Source of the DNA: Cochliopodium minus
Taxonomy: Eukaryota > Discosea > Himatismenida > Cochliopodiidae
Direction: 5' to 3'
Assembly (NCBI GenBank): GCA_024220525.1
Contig: JAMYWO010000231.1
Coordinates: 1-64,000, forward strand
DNA: 64,000 bases
Part shown: piece by piece, positions 11,150 through 23,234 of the stretch
How the letters are laid out: every line of letters starts with the position of its first letter
Numbering within the stretch: the first letter of the stretch is position 1
The notes under the pieces: generated by a model
Told to the model about the DNA's origin: nothing
Database searches by the model: none
What the model saw: only the letters and a program-made list of their open reading frames with translations
Position numbers and translations under genes: made by a program

Positions 11150-14053
11150 CATTCTCCTTATGGATTGGAGTTTGATGGCTGCTTTCAACACTTTGAGGGA
11201 TTGAACTTGTTTTTTCATTCTCAAGAAAGATTGGATCATGACTGCCGATTTTTTGAGTATAAAGAATGATCTTTGAAGTAAAAGAGTTCTCAATACACTT
11301 TGGAGCCTGATGACATTGTTCTCGTGTCTTTCTTTCATTCTAACAAATTCTTTATTAGCAACATATCTTCTAATGTGCGACTGAATCTTCACAGAAGAAT
11401 GTTTGAGTGTTTGGAATTTCTTATGACCCAAAAAACCCAGCATTGCAGATTGAATTTTACATGCTGCTACTTTTACTTTGAGAAACTCATCTCTTTGTTT
11501 ACTCATCCTAAAGAGAGATTGAATCTTTATTATTGCTTTCAATTTGTTGTAGCTCTTCTTTTGCAAGAAGGATCTGACAAAAGATTGTATCTTTACAACA
11601 CGATCGATGTTCTTTATGAAAGAGATTCTGGAAAGAAAAGATCTGATGTTGGATTGCAAAAGTATGAGATTGTTTCTGTCTGTGAGATATTGTTTTCTTT
11701 GGATGTTTCTTTTTACAAGAGATTGAAGGAGGATAGCCTTTGATTTCAGATCGATGAAATAGAAGAAAGGATGTTTACTTCTAAAGATAGATTGGATTTT
11801 CACAGCACTTTCCAATAATTTAAAATAGTTTTTTCTTTGAATAAAAGATCTAATGTGTTTTTGGATGGTGATAGCAGATTTGATCTTCTTTAGTTTTCTC
11901 ACTTGCACAAAAGATCTGATATTTCTTTGGAGTATGATAGCTGCACGCCTCTTCTTTGGAGCAAGTTTGATATCGTGGAATGTCCTCCATGCATTTTGTA
12001 TTTTGAGAGCTGCTCTTACGTCTTTGTGTATGACAAGAAGTCTTTTATAAAGATAAGAAGAAAATATGATGACAGTCTTGTCACAAGGAATGGTATTTGA
12101 AAAGTCATCAAGATTCAACACATCAGGTATGTATCCAAGAAGAGATATTTTAGATTTCAAAAGTTTAAAGTTTTGTTTTTCTGCATCAAGAGCTTTTTGG
12201 ATTTCTTTTTCTTTAATTTCTCTCTTGTTTCCTTTAAAGATCCATTGTTGTTGTTCTCCTTCTTCTAGCAGTTCTAACTGTTGGTGTTTGAGATGGTAAG
12301 AAGTCTCTCTGTTGATTTCTTTGGCATCAAGGATAGAAGGAACATAATAAGCAATCAACAAACAAAAAGCGACACCATCAGAAAAAGACTCATTGAAATC
12401 ATTGATGAGGAAACCGAATGCAGAACAAATTCTCTGGCACCATTCGAACAACAAATGTATCTCCTTTTTTCCGTATGTATCTATTTGAATGGATAAAGGA
12501 GTAGGAATAAACTTTAAAAGAGAAATTTCGTGTTGAAGGGATCCCACGGAGAGCAGATTTGGTATTTCAAAGTTGAGCAAAATATTCCATACAAATTGAA
12601 CTGTTTTTTCTGAATCTCCTTTGGAAAGAGAGGAAGGATCAAAGTTAAAATGAAATCCAAAAGAAATTTGAAGAAAGGAAAAGATTTTTTTGAAGTTTTG
12701 TTCTTTTTGTTGAGCAGAGGTACGGATAGAAGTTGCCAAAGATTCGCTGTCTTCTACCAAAAGTTGGATCAACCTTGCAATGTACAAACCATCACGAAAA
12801 TCTTTTGAAAAGTTTTTGATGTTTATTTCCAATTCCTCCAATGCCAATTGGGGAATGAGGTTGAGATCAAACACCGTTTTAAGAAGATCATTTATCTTGT
12901 AGTAATCTCCACATGTAACAAACTCTTTTTCTAAGCTTGAAAGTAGAGCGCTGCTGTGTTTGAATGTGGAAGATTTGACAAAGAGACAATCATTTCTTTT
13001 TAGCTTTGATATCTTGAGGAAATCAAGCATGAAAATGAGAGAGAGAATGTTCTTTAACTGATACTTCTCCAAATCAGCCAGGAAGGATTTGTTTTCCTTG
13101 TATTGGGAAGTTGATGTGAGCTCATACTTTTTTGCAAGTGTATTATCAAACAATACTCGCTTCTGGATCAGACTAGAGACGATATTTTTGGTTTCTGATT
13201 CGCTGAGTGGTGGAATCTCCATGTTAAACATTATTTGAAGGCATATCTTCAACCATTCCACATTATAATTGAGAAACAAATCCACAATCTTTTTTCTGTT
13301 AGGTATATTGACGTAGATATCCACTCCCTTCTTCAATTTGATTTTACCTTCTTTGCATAACTTTTCTATAGAATTGATTGAATCTATCGCTCTTTGAGAT
13401 TTCATCAATTCCTTGCCATTCTTTATCAATATGAAATTAGATCTCGACAATGAGAATTCGCTCAACAATATCTTTATATTCGATCCCTTTTCAAGAAATC
13501 TATCTTCACCTCCTTTGAATAATTAATTTGAATTTTTTTTTTTGAAAGTGAATATATATTTACCGCTCAATAACCATGATGTTATTTTTATTAATCCATT
13601 TTCTGTTTTAATCAACTTTCTGGGATCAAACTCTCCATTTTTTATCACTGATAATACTTCCACAGAATTTTTCTCTTTTGGTTTCTTGATGGTGCTCGGA
13701 GGTGGTAATATTCTTATCTTCCTGTTTGTTAATGGTGTTTTTAAAGAGGAATCAGTTGTGAATTGAATGATAGGTTTTATAGGTGTGATGAATAAATTTG
13801 TTTTTGTTTTTTGAGTATTTAAGGGTGTATTATTTTCTTTATTTCTTTTTAGTGATTCAATTTTATTTTCCAACTTTTTTTTTATTGTTATTTCATCTGT
13901 GCACAAATTGAATGCTTTCTCATAGATTTGGATTGATTGTTCTATGGATTTATTTTCCATCATCTTTGCTTTATCAATCAAATTACAGATCATTGTCTTC
14001 TTATTCTTTGAATCAAAAGAAGAGTTGATTTTATTCTCATTATTCTTCATCAT
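11150..14053 (-). CDS. aspm-like: Abnormal spindle (ASPM/Asp)-like protein, C-terminus missing
   Basis: ASPM proteins sit at spindle poles, bind microtubule minus ends and recruit calmodulin through IQ motifs. Two exons join in phase: 13564-14053 and 11150-13512, giving 951 residues before the cut at N 11149. After a short N-terminal low-complexity part comes the conserved ASPM core: a region with KRNDCLFVKSSTFKHSSALL, then a calponin-homology domain with LLFEWCQRICSAF and ESFSDGVAFCLLIAYYVP, and the linker DDFSNTIPCDKTVI. About 13 IQ motifs follow, from ALKIQNAWR onward (for example AVKIQSIFR, VVKIQSFVR, AIKLQSIRR). The ASH domain of animal ASPM is not visible at the N-terminus. The IQ array and the C-terminal domain should continue; a separate IQ block at 45896-46901 may be part of it. 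Confidence 0.9.
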
Positions 14054-14392
14054 AGAGTGTATCTCTTACACTGAGCTTTTTTTTTTTTAATTTTTTTCAG
14101 TTGTGTTACAAAATATTGAACAACAAACAAATAATTGCGCCAAAAAAAAAATTCAATCAAAAAATAAAATTGGAAGTGATTCAATATCAAATAGAATAAA
14201 AGACTTTTATCAAAAGTTAATTGTATTAACAAAAAAAAATTTAAAGATAACAAGATAAATTTGAATATATGTAACTTATAAAAACAAAGAATGACATTGA
14301 AGATGTTGTAAAAAAGATAAATGGGAGAGAATAATTAAATATGCAAAGTAGTTTAAATATTTTAAAAGAGATTTTTTTTTTAATTTCTTAAT
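14054..14392. other. Intergenic, ASPM promoter side
   Basis: About 340 A/T-rich bases between the 3' end of the surface-protein gene and the ASPM start. No coding or RNA feature is supported. Confidence 0.5.
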
Positions 14393-17300
14393 TTAGAAAA
14401 TAAAGTAAATAACAAAAATAGCGAAGAACAAAATCATGTTCATTGAGATTGAAATAGATGCACTGACTGCAGGGGATGGACCATTAGATTGAGTTGGGGA
14501 AGGGGATACAGAAGGATTAGAAGTTCTGGAAAACTGTACATTGTTAGAGTTTCTTGTTGCGGTATAGGTAAACCCAGGAGATCCAGTAACACTTACAAAA
14601 TTGTTGCTTGCTCCATTTGAAGAAGTTGCGGTGATACCAGTAACTGCAGTACCATCCCAATTAAAGTTGTTTACAACAATAGATGCTGCTCCTTTATAAA
14701 CTACAGAACCAGTTGTGATTGCAGGAGGGTTGTTAGAAGAGACGGTCAGCTGATAATAGGAAGGGTTAGTTCCATCAACATTTTGGGAGAAGACAACAGC
14801 AGAAGAAGTGAAAGCATTTCCATCTATCCACAAAGTAGCTGCACCAGCAACATTTACAAATCTAGCATTAGTTGAACTAGAGGTCAATTGAAGAGTACCA
14901 GAGGTAATTGTCAAATCTCCAATGGTCAAAGGAGAGTTAAGAGCAAACTTTAAGATATTAAAAGTATTGGAAGAAGTGAGAATAAAGTTTGTGTTGGTAT
15001 TGATATTAAAACCAAGAGGATTAAAAAGAGAAGGAGTAGAAGTGAAAGTCAAGTAAGATTGAGCACCATTCAAATTAAAAGTAAAACTTCCTTGAGCTTG
15101 ACTTACATAAAGTTGGACAGGAGAGTTGAATGTAAATGCAGAGGAAACAGTGATTGAATCAGTGATAGCAACACGAGCAGGTCCATTTATTTGAGCTTGA
15201 GTTCCAAAAGTAGGTGAAGCCAATCTTGCAGGTCCATTCAAAGTGATGGATTGGGTGATACCTCCAGTTGGGGTAAATACTGGTTCAACCCAAGGACTGG
15301 AGGTAGAGTTTAATGTGACAGCTCCCAATAATGAAAATCCACTCAAAGTGTTGTTTTGTTGAGAAGTGATTGTGATAGGACCCAAAAACAAGTTACCACT
15401 ACCGGTGAGAGAAGTTCCAAAAACGTTCAAATTACCATTGAGAACAACATTTGAACTTCCACCAACATTAATTGAGATAGCACTTGCTCCAAAAATCAAT
15501 GAAGGTTGAATATTTAAATTAACTCCAGAATTTACAGTTATAGTACTTCTCCAAATTTGAATGGAAGCAGTTGAAGGAGACCATGTAGAAGAGCCAACTC
15601 CCAAAGTGATTGGAAGGGAATTAGCAGGAATGATATTATAACCAAAGACTACATTTTGGTTAAAAGTAATTGCAGAGAGTGAAGTAAATGTTCCATTGAT
15701 TGTAAGAACGCTTGTACCAAGAAAATTAAAGCTTGTTCCAGTGATGGCAACATTAATTTGAGGTGCGATGGTAGTTGGGGTATTAGTGGTAATAGACTTT
15801 TCAACATCCAAAATAGGTGCAGTACCAGAGGTACTAGTTTGAATGAAAGTACCTCCATTAAAAGTTACTCCATCAGTGAAATAAGTAGTTTGACCATTGG
15901 TAAGACCCAAGTTAAAATTGAGTGTTCTTGCACCAGTTACATTGAGTGATCCAAATTGAACAGAGTTACTCCAAGTCCAGTCAGAATTGATGACTCCATT
16001 ACTTCCTGAAATGACTTGATAAACAGTTGGTGGATTGGGAGAAGTAGAAACAATACTTCCTCCTGCAGATACAACGATGGAGTTGACGGTTACACTAGTA
16101 CTGTTCAAAGTTAAAGTGAAACCTCCATTTGAAACACTGACAATATAATCCTTATTGGATCCAAAAGTGACAGGATTGGAGATTGAAGTGCTTTGGGTAA
16201 GTATCAAAGAGTTGTTAAATGTAAGTCCACCAACTCCCGAAAAAGAACCAGTAGTTGCAATAGTAGTTGCTCCTTGAAATACAATATTATTGTTTACAAT
16301 CCATCTACCGTTAATAGTATAAGAACCACTTGAAAGAGTCAAAATGAAGGAGTTGATTGTGAGAGGATTAGCAGTAAAAGTAAACAAAGGAGAAATAGTG
16401 GTATCAGAGAGGAGAGTGAGGGTGTTTCCGTTATATACAGTGGATACAAATGCTCTAACAAAGGTAGCAATATTCAAGTTTTGATCAACAGGTGCAATAT
16501 TGTAACTTCCACTTCCAACAAGGGTGACATTGCTTAAAGTGAGTGTTTGAGGAGAAATTGTGACAGCTCCAGTACCAGTAACAATGGTGTTCTGGAGGGT
16601 AACTATACCGTTTCCAGAAAGAGTAGATGCTGTTTGAAAGCTAAGAGAGTAAAGTCCATTGAATACAACTGTTGCAGGATTGTTTACAGTAAAAGCAGCT
16701 GGAATGTTAAATCCGTGAGCAGGATTTTGTTCTGCAATAGTTAAAGTGTTTGCTCCACCTTCGGAAGTTATTGTAAATGGTTGTGAAATCACAATTTTAT
16801 TGTTCCAGGTTGCACTAGATTGGAGAAGTAGAGAAGTTCCGAGAATTTCAATGGTACCGACAGAATTGATATTATTATTGCTTGCCAAAACAACATTTCC
16901 TCCAAAAGTTAAACTGGATCCCAAAGTATATGCTCCATTGATTCTTCTGCTAAGAGTTGAATCACTAAACAAAGTCAATTTAGTGGAAGCAGTAGAGTCG
17001 ATGTTATCAAGATCATCAGTTGTTAAATCAGAATTAATAAATACAGTGCTACCAATAGTAGAGTTTACTACAACACCAACATATAATGGAGAGTTTGCAG
17101 TTACGATAGCATCATTTGCAGCATTTGGAAAGTTCAACCCTCCGGATAAATAGATGCTTGGGTTTGTTCCAAGAGTGAAACTTCCGAGACCAGTCAAATG
17201 AAAATTGGTGTGATTGAAGAAGATATTTCTATTCAAAGTTACAGTAGCATTAGTAGACAAGAAAGCGGTTGTTTGTCCAGAAGTTCTAAAAGTAACAGAT

Positions 17301-19276
17301 CCCAAAGGACTACCACTTCCGCTTACAGTTGCAGTAACATTGATGTTGATATTATCATCAAATACAATATTAGAGGATTGAGCTGCGCTTACAGCTCCTT
17401 CAATTGTTCTTGTTCCAGTATTTCCGCTTGTGTTGATGACTAATTGGCAACCGGTGTTTGGAAGAATTTGATCATAAAGATAGCCAAGAGAAACACCTCC
17501 CTTAAATCTAAAGTTTGGATTAGTGATGGTTGAAACTCCTTTAACAGCTAAAATGGATCCAGTAAACCATACATCACCTGAACCTCCTAAAACAGTATTT
17601 CTCAAGACGATTTTCCCGCTCCAAGTTACCTTTGCGTTGGTTGAAATTGAAGAGTTTCCAGATGGGAATGCAGTTGTAGCATCAATAGTATTTCCAGTTG
17701 TAAGAGCAATACCTCCATTCAATGAAAACAAACCGGTTCCAGCTGAAAGGGTTGCATTTTCTTGCAAGGTAAGAACTCCAGAAGAAGGTAGGATAACTTC
17801 AACTCCAGTTGCAGTATAAGCTGTGTTGATTGGAAGAGTCAATGTATTGGATAATACAATAGAGCTGGTTGTTGGACCAGAAAATGTAAATGCAGTTCCA
17901 TTAATTACAGTATTAGAAGGTACGGTAGTGTTTCCGTTAACAGTGGTCAAAGAACCAGTAATAGTCAAGGTAGCAGAAGAAGAAACACTACATCCATTAA
18001 CAGTCAAGCCAGCAATAAAATTCAAAGCAGATCCACTCACAGAAAATTGCTTATTGTTAGCGACGGTACAATCAAGAATAGGATTGAATCCATTGAATGT
18101 ATATTGGTTAGCTGATGAAAAACCATCTGTGAATTTAACTGAAGTAGTACCAATGCTACTCAACAAAGCATTAGCTGCGAATGTAGATGGTTTAGCATAA
18201 ACCAAATTGTTGTTGTTCAAAGTGAGATTGAAATTCAAGTTTCTTGGTGTGGTAAAAGTAACAGTGTTTTGAGAAAATACCCAGTTTCCAGTAAAGTTGA
18301 ATCCTTGTGAATCAATAGAAACGGAATTTCCAAAGATTACAGTGATTGGTGCAGAATTACTCAATTGATTTTGGAATTGAAGAATAGTATTTCCTTGGAT
18401 TATATCAGAATTTATATTCAAATCAGCAAGCAAGTTGAAGGTTGCAGTAAATGGTCCATTGAATGCAACAACACCAGCTCCGAATGTAGGAACAACATTC
18501 AAATTCAAATTTGCAGTGAGTGTAAATGATCCAGTGAATGTAAATTGAGGTCTTGGTCTTGCATTATCAGTATTAGCTGGAACAATATTACCATAAATGG
18601 TTGCTCCAGAATTGAATTGAACTTTGACAGGAGCTACAACATCACCATCATTGGCAAAGCTCCATCCTCCAGAAGAAACGAGAGTGCTTGAAGCAAAAAT
18701 AACGGTTCCTCCAGTGTTAGTTGTGGTAAAGGTGTGTGCGGTGTCGTTTGAAAAGATGAATCCACTTGGAACATTAAAATCTGCATTAATTACGTTTGGT
18801 TTATTTCCACCAACGAAGACGACATTTTTTCCAGTTGCACTGTTTGAGAGAACTCCTGGAGCGATTGCTGTGTTGACAAGAGGTGCCAAAGAGATTGAAC
18901 CAAAGTTAAAACAGTTCAATGCATTTCCATCAAATATAAAGTAGTTTACGGATACGAAGGAACTTCCAGCCTCTGTTTGGATGGTAAATTGTCCATTTTG
19001 GGTTACATTATTGTTAATATTGAATGCACTGTTATTGATCACTGTAATCTTTGAATTTGGAGCAGTGGTAAGTTGATCAATGTTGACATTTTGTGATACT
19101 GATACTACAGTCCCTGCTCCTAAAGTAACAGTATCTCCACTTGATGGAACTTGACTTGGAGCCCAGTTTGATGCGACTGACCAATCTCCAACGGAAGTAC
19201 CATTCCAACTAATGCTTGCTCCAAATGTTCCAAAAATGAACAAACAAAAAATTAAAGCCAAATTTAAAGTTTTCAT
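14393..19276 (-). CDS. Large secreted, membrane-anchored beta-solenoid surface protein
   Basis: One uninterrupted ORF of 1627 residues, the longest intronless gene here. It starts with a clear signal peptide (MKTLNLALIFCLFIFGTFGA). Next comes a segment with NWAPSQVPSSGDTVTLGAG, a pattern typical of secreted parallel beta-helix or adhesin domains. The body is very rich in Ser, Thr, Asn, Gly and Val, with short strand-turn repeats and almost no charged residues. The C-terminus has a Ser/Pro-rich stretch followed by a hydrophobic tail (MILFFAIFVIYFIF), fitting a GPI signal or a membrane anchor. A cell-surface or extracellular-matrix role is likely; the ligand is unknown. GC content looks higher than in the neighbours. 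The lack of introns and bacterial-like start motif are compatible with, but do not prove, lateral origin. Confidence 0.85.
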   Translation of the reverse strand: MKTLNLALIFCLFIFGTFGASISWNGTSVGDWSVASNWAPSQVPSSGDTVTLGAGTVVSVSQNVNIDQLTTAPNSKITVINNSAFNINNNVTQNGQFTIQTEAGSSFVSVNYFIFDGNALNCFNFGSISLAPLVNTAIAPGVLSNSATGKNVVFVGGNKPNVINADFNVPSGFIFSNDTAHTFTTTNTGGTVIFASSTLVSSGGWSFANDGDVVAPVKVQFNSGATIYGNIVPANTDNARPRPQFTFTGSFTLTANLNLNVVPTFGAGVVAFNGPFTATFNLLADLNINSDIIQGNTILQFQNQLSNSAPITVIFGNSVSIDSQGFNFTGNWVFSQNTVTFTTPRNLNFNLTLNNNNLVYAKPSTFAANALLSSIGTTSVKFTDGFSSANQYTFNGFNPILDCTVANNKQFSVSGSALNFIAGLTVNGCSVSSSATLTITGSLTTVNGNTTVPSNTVINGTAFTFSGPTTSSIVLSNTLTLPINTAYTATGVEVILPSSGVLTLQENATLSAGTGLFSLNGGIALTTGNTIDATTAFPSGNSSISTNAKVTWSGKIVLRNTVLGGSGDVWFTGSILAVKGVSTITNPNFRFKGGVSLGYLYDQILPNTGCQLVINTSGNTGTRTIEGAVSAAQSSNIVFDDNININVTATVSGSGSPLGSVTFRTSGQTTAFLSTNATVTLNRNIFFNHTNFHLTGLGSFTLGTNPSIYLSGGLNFPNAANDAIVTANSPLYVGVVVNSTIGSTVFINSDLTTDDLDNIDSTASTKLTLFSDSTLSRRINGAYTLGSSLTFGGNVVLASNNNINSVGTIEILGTSLLLQSSATWNNKIVISQPFTITSEGGANTLTIAEQNPAHGFNIPAAFTVNNPATVVFNGLYSLSFQTASTLSGNGIVTLQNTIVTGTGAVTISPQTLTLSNVTLVGSGSYNIAPVDQNLNIATFVRAFVSTVYNGNTLTLLSDTTISPLFTFTANPLTINSFILTLSSGSYTINGRWIVNNNIVFQGATTIATTGSFSGVGGLTFNNSLILTQSTSISNPVTFGSNKDYIVSVSNGGFTLTLNSTSVTVNSIVVSAGGSIVSTSPNPPTVYQVISGSNGVINSDWTWSNSVQFGSLNVTGARTLNFNLGLTNGQTTYFTDGVTFNGGTFIQTSTSGTAPILDVEKSITTNTPTTIAPQINVAITGTSFNFLGTSVLTINGTFTSLSAITFNQNVVFGYNIIPANSLPITLGVGSSTWSPSTASIQIWRSTITVNSGVNLNIQPSLIFGASAISINVGGSSNVVLNGNLNVFGTSLTGSGNLFLGPITITSQQNNTLSGFSLLGAVTLNSTSSPWVEPVFTPTGGITQSITLNGPARLASPTFGTQAQINGPARVAITDSITVSSAFTFNSPVQLYVSQAQGSFTFNLNGAQSYLTFTSTPSLFNPLGFNINTNTNFILTSSNTFNILKFALNSPLTIGDLTITSGTLQLTSSSTNARFVNVAGAATLWIDGNAFTSSAVVFSQNVDGTNPSYYQLTVSSNNPPAITTGSVVYKGAASIVVNNFNWDGTAVTGITATSSNGASNNFVSVTGSPGFTYTATRNSNNVQFSRTSNPSVSPSPTQSNGPSPAVSASISISMNMILFFAIFVIYFIF

Positions 19277-20254
19277 CTTCTACTATTCAAATATGAAAAA
19301 AAAAAAAAATTGGTAAATATTAAATTTTAATTGATTTATTTATGTATATTAATTTTTTAGATTTTAAAGAGAATTAAATTGTTCCTTTGTTTCGAATATC
19401 AAAGAAAAAATGAAATACCTTTATTCGTTTATGGAGATGATTCTCTTTCTATTTTTTAATTTTTTTTTTTTTTTATATATTTTTTTTTTTTTATATATTT
19501 TAACAGCAATTATTTAAAAATATTTTTTATTTCTAAAAAAATCTCAAGGTATTCTTTTTCAAATTTTCAAAATGATTCTAAATGAAGAGAGTAAAATCAA
19601 TCATCATTTGGGGAATGAAATAAATAGTTTATCTTTTGTGTATTCAGTACTGATTCCACATTTAAAAAAAAAAAATTCTTATTTTTCTTATTTTTTTATT
19701 ATGTTTCTGACATTGTGTCAAAAATTATTATATAATAAAAATTGTGAAATTTTAAAAGAGTAACATTTTCTGTTGTTTGTTTTGAAGAAATTCAACCAAT
19801 TCTTACTAATCACTTTCCAAATACCCTAAAAAAAATTTTTTTTTTTCTCTATCTCGATCTTGAAAAAAAAAAAATTGAAGAGATAACATAACTCCATTTT
19901 TGTTTGAAAGAAATTTATCAATCCTAGTACTCAAAGAAAACTTTTGATTTCAAAAATAAAATGAATTTGAAAGTGATTAAAATATAATTTTCTTTCTTTT
20001 TTAATAGAGTTTATAAATAAATTAAAATTTAGGATGAAATTTTGGAATGCTCCAAAATAAAAAAAAATGAAGAAAAAGAAGAAAAAAAAGAAAAAGATGA
20101 AGAATGAGTATCATGTTATTGGGAATAGATGGTTATTTTGTTTTTGAATATTGTTGTTTTGAAATTTATGATATATTAAATAATAAAAAAAAAAAAAAAT
20201 GTGTCAAATAAAAAAAATATAAATAAAAAAATTCAATAATTTAATTCCTTTATT
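19277..20254. other. Intergenic region, about 1 kb
   Basis: Upstream of the surface-protein start and downstream of the Sec7 gene end. It has long T and A runs and only short chance ORFs, such as 63 codons at 19572. No gene is supported; the part near 19277 should hold the surface-protein promoter. Confidence 0.5.
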
Positions 20255-23090
20255 TCACCAATCTCTTGTAATTTCTTCTGTGTTATCATCCAAAATAGAA
20301 TCAATATTTTTATTTTCAAAACTTTCGAGTGGAATAGATGAAGGATGATCACCAATTGATGAATTCAAATCTTCATTTGAATCATCTTCTTCATTCTTTA
20401 GCAGTTCAAAAGAATCTTCATCTAAATGATCATCTGCTTGGTTATTACACTCATGTTGCTCTGTGGATGATACAGAAATTAGAGCGGAACAGTTTTCACA
20501 TTTTACACAAAATTCTTTTCTCTTATCACTGAAGTTTATGTTTGTTTTCTTATGAGGAGAATTTTTGTTTATATATTTCTTTGGATTAAATAGTTTTGAA
20601 AATACTCCTGAATTTAGAAAACTTTTTTTTTTGAAAAAATGTAAATTTGCTGAGTATAGATGGATAATCTTTACCTTTTCATTCTTTTTTCAAGATTAAT
20701 TTGAATGTTATTTTTGATCAATCTAAACCATCCTCGAAGATCCCTTTCACTACATCCTAAAAAAAAAAAAAAAAAGTCGTTTAAACATTTTGGAAAAAAG
20801 CTTTCTAATCTTTTTTTTTTACCAGATATTATCAAAAAATTTTCTCGACATTTGTTATATCTGCACTTTTCTTTCTTGAATTGCCATCTTTGAAAGAAAA
20901 TATCAAAAATTAGAAAATTTATTTGTATTTCAAAAATTTACCTAAATTTTTGGTTACTGTACAGAGGAACGTCAGCAATAACTTTGTGAATATAAATAGC
21001 ATTTGAAAATAAAACAATACTCATGTTTTTTAGTGTGCAAAGGGTATGTGCATTTTTGTAATTCTCTTTGGTTATTGGATTTTCTGAACTATAAATATGA
21101 TCATCATCCAAAACAATCCATTTTTTAGTTCTTTCAGAGTAGTTTCTTGAAGTGCACAATGTTACATATCTTTAAAAATAAATGATAAACAAATAAATTT
21201 AAATTTAATTCTTTTACCCTTCTTTTTGGGCCATAGAAAATGACGAATCCCATTCAAATGGGTGAATTTTAATTCTCTCATATAAATCTATTAAAAGTTG
21301 TTTTGGATAATCTTTTCCATTATTGCATCCTCTGTTATTTCTCAAAAAAGCTGAAAAGATTTAAAAAGAAAAAAAAAATCGAGTGTTATATTTTTACCAT
21401 TAACGCTCATTTTCTTTTTGACATTTTTGCTATGGAGGTCAGTATTTACTTTATTATTTATAAAAAGTTAAAGATAAATGAATCTTTGATAAAAAAGCTT
21501 GTTTTACACATTATAAGAGAAAAAGAGAGCGTGTAAATAGATGAATCGCAAGAGAATTCAGAAAACTGTTCGTTCTGACTAAAAAAATGCTTGGAAAAAG
21601 TTTCAACAACACGATCTATTCTTTGAGATTCTCCGGGTAAAGAAAAAGAGAAGAGCAATCCTATTCAAAATAATTTAAAAACTTTTCTTTTTTTCAAAAA
21701 AATAAAAAAATACTTCTTAATGCCATGTCTATGTCCAATCCCCAGAAATTAAGGTGGTTAACAAAAGTGAGTAATATTTCTTTGATTCATAATTTTAATT
21801 TGAATAAATAATTTTTTAATCTTTTTTTTTTTTTTACCATAATTTTCTTTATTTGTCATGAATTCGGCAAGTTGTTTGGGATCCAAAAGATTTTTGTTTT
21901 GAAACAGTAATTTCCCTATATCTACACTGTTTTCAATAGAGGAAATGAATTTTCTTTCCAGCAAAAGTTGAATTCCTTTTTTGGGACTCTTGTTAAAGGT
22001 TTCCAAACATTCTTTGAAATCGGAACTTTCTATTAAAAACTCCGATCCTCTTTCTTTTTCTAATCTTTTTATTCCTTCTTCTATTTCTTTGTTTTTGTGT
22101 TGAAGATATAAGTTACTTACATCACTCGTATTTCTTCTTCTAGTTAACCCTCCATTTTCCTTCAAACTCTCTATTATAACATTATTTTTACTCTCAAGAC
22201 TACTAGTATTTTCCTCAATATTTAAGTTAACTTCCTTATTGACGGTATTGGCATCAAGAATTAATGTTTTTTCTTCTTTATCTACTTTTCTTTCGTATTC
22301 TTCTTCGTTTAAAACCTCAGATGGGTTATCTTTATGTTCCATTTTGTAAGTAGACTCAACATTTTGATCTCTGAAAAATATGTCAATATCCTCTTTTTTT
22401 TTATTGATTAATCTTTCAAATGATTTTAAATGTTCATTAACTTACCCTTCTTTAACTTTTTGGAATGTCTTTCTTGTATTTGATTTTCCAAATTTTGTAA
22501 GGAACGGCTGATATTCACAGTGATTCCTCTAATACTTTTAATCCATCCTCTTATTTCGAAAAATAGCTTCAAAAAAAAAATGAATAAATGGATTAAATAA
22601 GGCACAAGTTTAGAATTTTACCATTGAAAATTGTTCATATTCTAAATGATCTTCATTCAATGATATTTTTTGCAATATTCTTTCTGCTATCTCCTGATCA
22701 TAATTTACTTTAAAAAATAATAGTATTTTCGATATATTATTAATTTGATTGTTGAATTTATACCATGGTATTGGAAACTGTTTTGATCGAGAGGAAGATA
22801 TATTTGTATCAAAAAAATAATATTATAAAAAATTGGAGTTACAGCATATCTGTTATGAATTTCTTTGCATTTGTTATTGTTATAACTTCTTTTGGAGAAT
22901 TTGTTGATGTTTTCGAATAAGCCATCCATATATCCCTGAATTTCTTCAAAATTATAAGATTATATCTCATGATGATTGTTTTATTTTTACATTTATATCA
23001 ATTGATCCTTTGAAAATGTGATTATTTCCCTATTTTTAAAACAATATATAAAACAATCATTATATTTTTAGAATCTTTGTTATATACCAT
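20255..23090 (-). CDS. Sec7-PH Arf GTPase exchange factor (cytohesin-like)
   Basis: Sec7 domains exchange GDP for GTP on Arf GTPases at membranes. Fourteen exons join in phase for 698 residues: 23088-23090 (ATG only), 22991-23029, 22764-22935, 22622-22707, 22446-22566, 21838-22368, 21714-21779, 21508-21660, 21398-21448, 21218-21350, 20942-21169, 20823-20887, 20675-20756, 20255-20621. A helical N-terminus is followed by an acidic linker. The Sec7 domain (about 265-450) shows FNKSPKKGIQLL, LLFSFSLPGESQRIDRVVE, SLIMLNTDLHSKNVKKKMS and FLRNNRGCNNGKDYPKQLL. A PH domain (about 455-560) ends in CSERDLRGWFRLIKNN. The NTDLH motif appears only when the intron 21449-21507 is removed, which confirms that splice. 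The residue aligned with the catalytic glutamate finger (YLGE of cytohesins) seems to be Asn in FMTNKE, so activity may be reduced. The ATG-only first exon is the least certain part. Confidence 0.88.
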
Positions 23091-23234
23091 TGATTTTAAA
23101 ATATTTCCTCTTCAATTTGGATCCTTTTAAATTTTTTTTTTTTATTTTCTTTTCACAGATAATCCAAAAATTCAATCACAAAATATTTTTTTGATTTAAG
23201 AAATTGATTTATACAAACTTTTAATAAATATTTT

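Noticed and set aside
16746-18200. Several plus-strand ORFs of 80-135 codons opposite the surface-protein gene
   Set aside because: They are mirror images of the Ser/Thr/Asn-rich codons on the minus strand and lack domains or signals.
19572-19763. 63-codon plus-strand ORF in the gap upstream of the surface protein
   Set aside because: Composition follows the A/T-rich background, there is no family likeness, and the codons run through poly-A and poly-T tracts.
21481-21508. Reading the Sec7 exon on through TSFFIKDSF to a stop, implying a truncated domain
   Set aside because: Splicing 21449-21507 restores the canonical LIMLNTDLH motif in phase, so the stop is intronic.
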